Assembly (NCBI RefSeq): GCF_014385165.1 | Contig: NZ_JACRTF010000001.1 | Coordinates: forward strand, 4,464,001-4,528,000 | DNA from: Jilunia laotingensis | GTDB lineage: Bacteria > Bacteroidota > Bacteroidia > Bacteroidales > Bacteroidaceae | Reading direction: 5' to 3' | Length of the DNA stretch: 64,000 nt | Shown here: positions 62,798 to 64,000 of the stretch, one piece after another | Position numbering within the stretch: the first letter of the stretch is position 1 | Layout of the letters: the number at the start of each line of letters is the position of its first letter | Program-made: the position numbers and the translations under genes | The notes under the pieces: model-generated | The model's input: only the letters and a program-made list of their open reading frames with translations | Databases searched by the model: none | What the model was told of the DNA's origin: nothing

Positions 62798-64000
62798 CTA
62801 TTTTAATTTCTTATTATCGATCTTCTCCAAACGAACGGAAACCGCATTTTTATGCGCATCCAGTTGTTCGTTGGCAGCCATAATCTCTATAGACGGCCCA
62901 ATGGCGGCAATACCTTCCGGAAGTATTTCCTGAAAAGTGATCTTGCGGATAAAACTGTCCAGACTGACACCACTATAGGCTTTTGCGTAACCGTTGGTAG
63001 GCAAAGTATGATTGGTTCCCGAAGCATAGTCCCCCGCACTTTCGGGCGAGTATGAACCTAAGAATACGGAACCGGCATTTACCACCCGTTCCGCCACTTC
63101 AGTATGACTTTCCGTTTCCACAATCAAATGTTCGGGAGCATATTCATTGGTCAACTCCAAGGCTTCCTTCATATCCCTTACAAGTATCAGTTTACTGTTT
63201 GACAAAGATTTGGCAGCTATCTCCCAACGAGGCAACTCGATCAATTGCCGCTCCACCTCTTCAACTACTTCCAACAGCAAATCTTCGGAAGTGGTAACCA
63301 ACATAGCCTGACTATCGACACCATGTTCCGCCTGCGAAAGTAGATCAGCGGCAACAAACACGGGGTTGGCAGAAGCATCTGCCAAGACCTCGACTTCCGA
63401 TGGACCGGCAGGCATATCAATGGCTACATCCCGCAGGCTGACCAACTGCTTGGCTGCCGTTACGTACTGATTGCCCGGTCCGAAGATCTTATATACCTTA
63501 GGCACACTTTCCGTTCCGTATGCCATTGCAGCAATGGCTTGAACACCACCGACTTTAAATATTCGATCCACACCCGCCAATTGTGCAGCGAAAAGAACGG
63601 CCGGATGAACTTTGCCATTCTTACCGGGAGGCGTACAAAGCACCACTTCTTGGCATCCTGCGATCTTAGCCGGAACAGCAAGCATCAACACGGTAGAAAA
63701 CAGAGGAGCGGTGCCACCGGGTATATAAAGCCCCACTTTTTCAATGGCAACTGCTTTCTGCCAGCAGGTGACTCCCGGCATCGTTTCCACCTTCTGCCCT
63801 GTGAAACGCTGTGCAGCGTGAAAGGTCTCAATGTTCTTTTTTGCCAATGTGATGGCAGCTTTCAACTCCTCACCGACATTGGCAATTCCTTCTGTCCACT
63901 CCTCTTCCGTAACGACAATGTTAGACAATTCTACTTTATCAAACACTGCTTCGTATTCTTTCACCGCTCTGTCACCTTCATCTTTCACCCGGTCAATGAT
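62798..64000 (-). CDS. hisD: Histidinol dehydrogenase, N-terminus outside the window
   Basis: Open from the window edge (frame continues through 64000) to the stop at 62798, about 400 residues; only the first few tens of residues are missing. Family blocks: GGTAPLFSTVLMLAVPAKIAG, GPGNQYVTAAK, DMPAGPSEVEVLAD, SQAEHGVDSQAMLVT and EYAPEHL with the conserved zinc His, and ASGTNHTLPT. Zinc- and NAD-dependent oxidation of histidinol to histidine. The in-frame GTG at 63988 is not the start because the homology (RVKDEGDRAVKEYE) continues upstream. Confidence 0.95.
   Translation of the reverse strand: MIDRVKDEGDRAVKEYEAVFDKVELSNIVVTEEEWTEGIANVGEELKAAITLAKKNIETFHAAQRFTGQKVETMPGVTCWQKAVAIEKVGLYIPGGTAPLFSTVLMLAVPAKIAGCQEVVLCTPPGKNGKVHPAVLFAAQLAGVDRIFKVGGVQAIAAMAYGTESVPKVYKIFGPGNQYVTAAKQLVSLRDVAIDMPAGPSEVEVLADASANPVFVAADLLSQAEHGVDSQAMLVTTSEDLLLEVVEEVERQLIELPRWEIAAKSLSNSKLILVRDMKEALELTNEYAPEHLIVETESHTEVAERVVNAGSVFLGSYSPESAGDYASGTNHTLPTNGYAKAYSGVSLDSFIRKITFQEILPEGIAAIGPSIEIMAANEQLDAHKNAVSVRLEKIDNKKLK

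Overview
The window reads as a chromosomal segment of a gut Bacteroides species. The evidence is the gene content (NagB-like C-terminus, anaerobic sulfatase maturase, S46 dipeptidyl-peptidases, DUF3244, DUF6443/RHS proteins, BspA-type leucine-rich-repeat surface proteins), moderate-to-low GC, and repeated Bacteroides promoter elements (-33 TTTG, about 19-21 bp, -7 TAnnTTTG). No rRNA, tRNA, transposase or CRISPR array was recognised. The genus call is inference from content and from remembered synteny of nagB, chuR and his genes.

Layout. 1-7200 (+): end of a NagB-like gene with a terminator, a tyrosine phosphatase, an exported amidase-like protein, three small genes (including a TusA-like protein without its cysteine and a DUF456 membrane protein) and a YgiQ radical SAM enzyme. 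7.5-14 kb: mfd (-), then an overlapping + operon of dolichol-phosphate-mannose-type glycosyltransferase, dihydroorotase and a stand-alone methionine synthase reactivation domain. 14-28 kb (-): two paralogous outer-membrane barrel proteins, a lipoprotein and two very large surface proteins of 2376 and 1309 aa. 28.8-30 kb: ECF sigma factor with a membrane partner. 30-38 kb (-): sbcC, sbcD and two TPR sensor kinases, one with a degenerate catalytic domain. 38-43.4 kb: plsC, then a TPR/HTH regulator, a DUF3244 secreted protein, an unknown protein and a DUF4369 lipoprotein. 43.5-49 kb (+): sulfatase maturase and a tandem pair of S46 peptidases whose specificity residues predict DPP7-like plus DPP11-like activities. 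49-53.5 kb: glycosyltransferase with a HicB-like partner, two thioredoxins, a nitroreductase and a perR-rubrerythrin operon with a PerR-box-like operator. 53.7-56.2 kb: NAD synthetase and a DUF6078-like protein. 56.2-60.6 kb: the remains of an RHS/polymorphic-toxin locus. 60.6-64 kb (-): hisB, hisC and hisD (hisD runs off the edge).

Most unusual. First, three intergenic arrays of roughly 22-bp imperfect-palindromic units (7342-7451, about 28263-28404, 56264-56395) share period and inverted-repeat design but not sequence. Second, the RHS locus has decayed around a surviving metalloprotease-like tip (HEIGH motif), and a putative exported immunity gene lies 1 bp downstream. A second truncated tip abuts hisB.

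Functionally the region mixes housekeeping genes (repair, NAD, histidine, pyrimidine, phospholipid) with envelope and sensory functions: surface adhesin-like proteins, periplasmic TPR sensors, periplasmic peptidases and peroxide defence.
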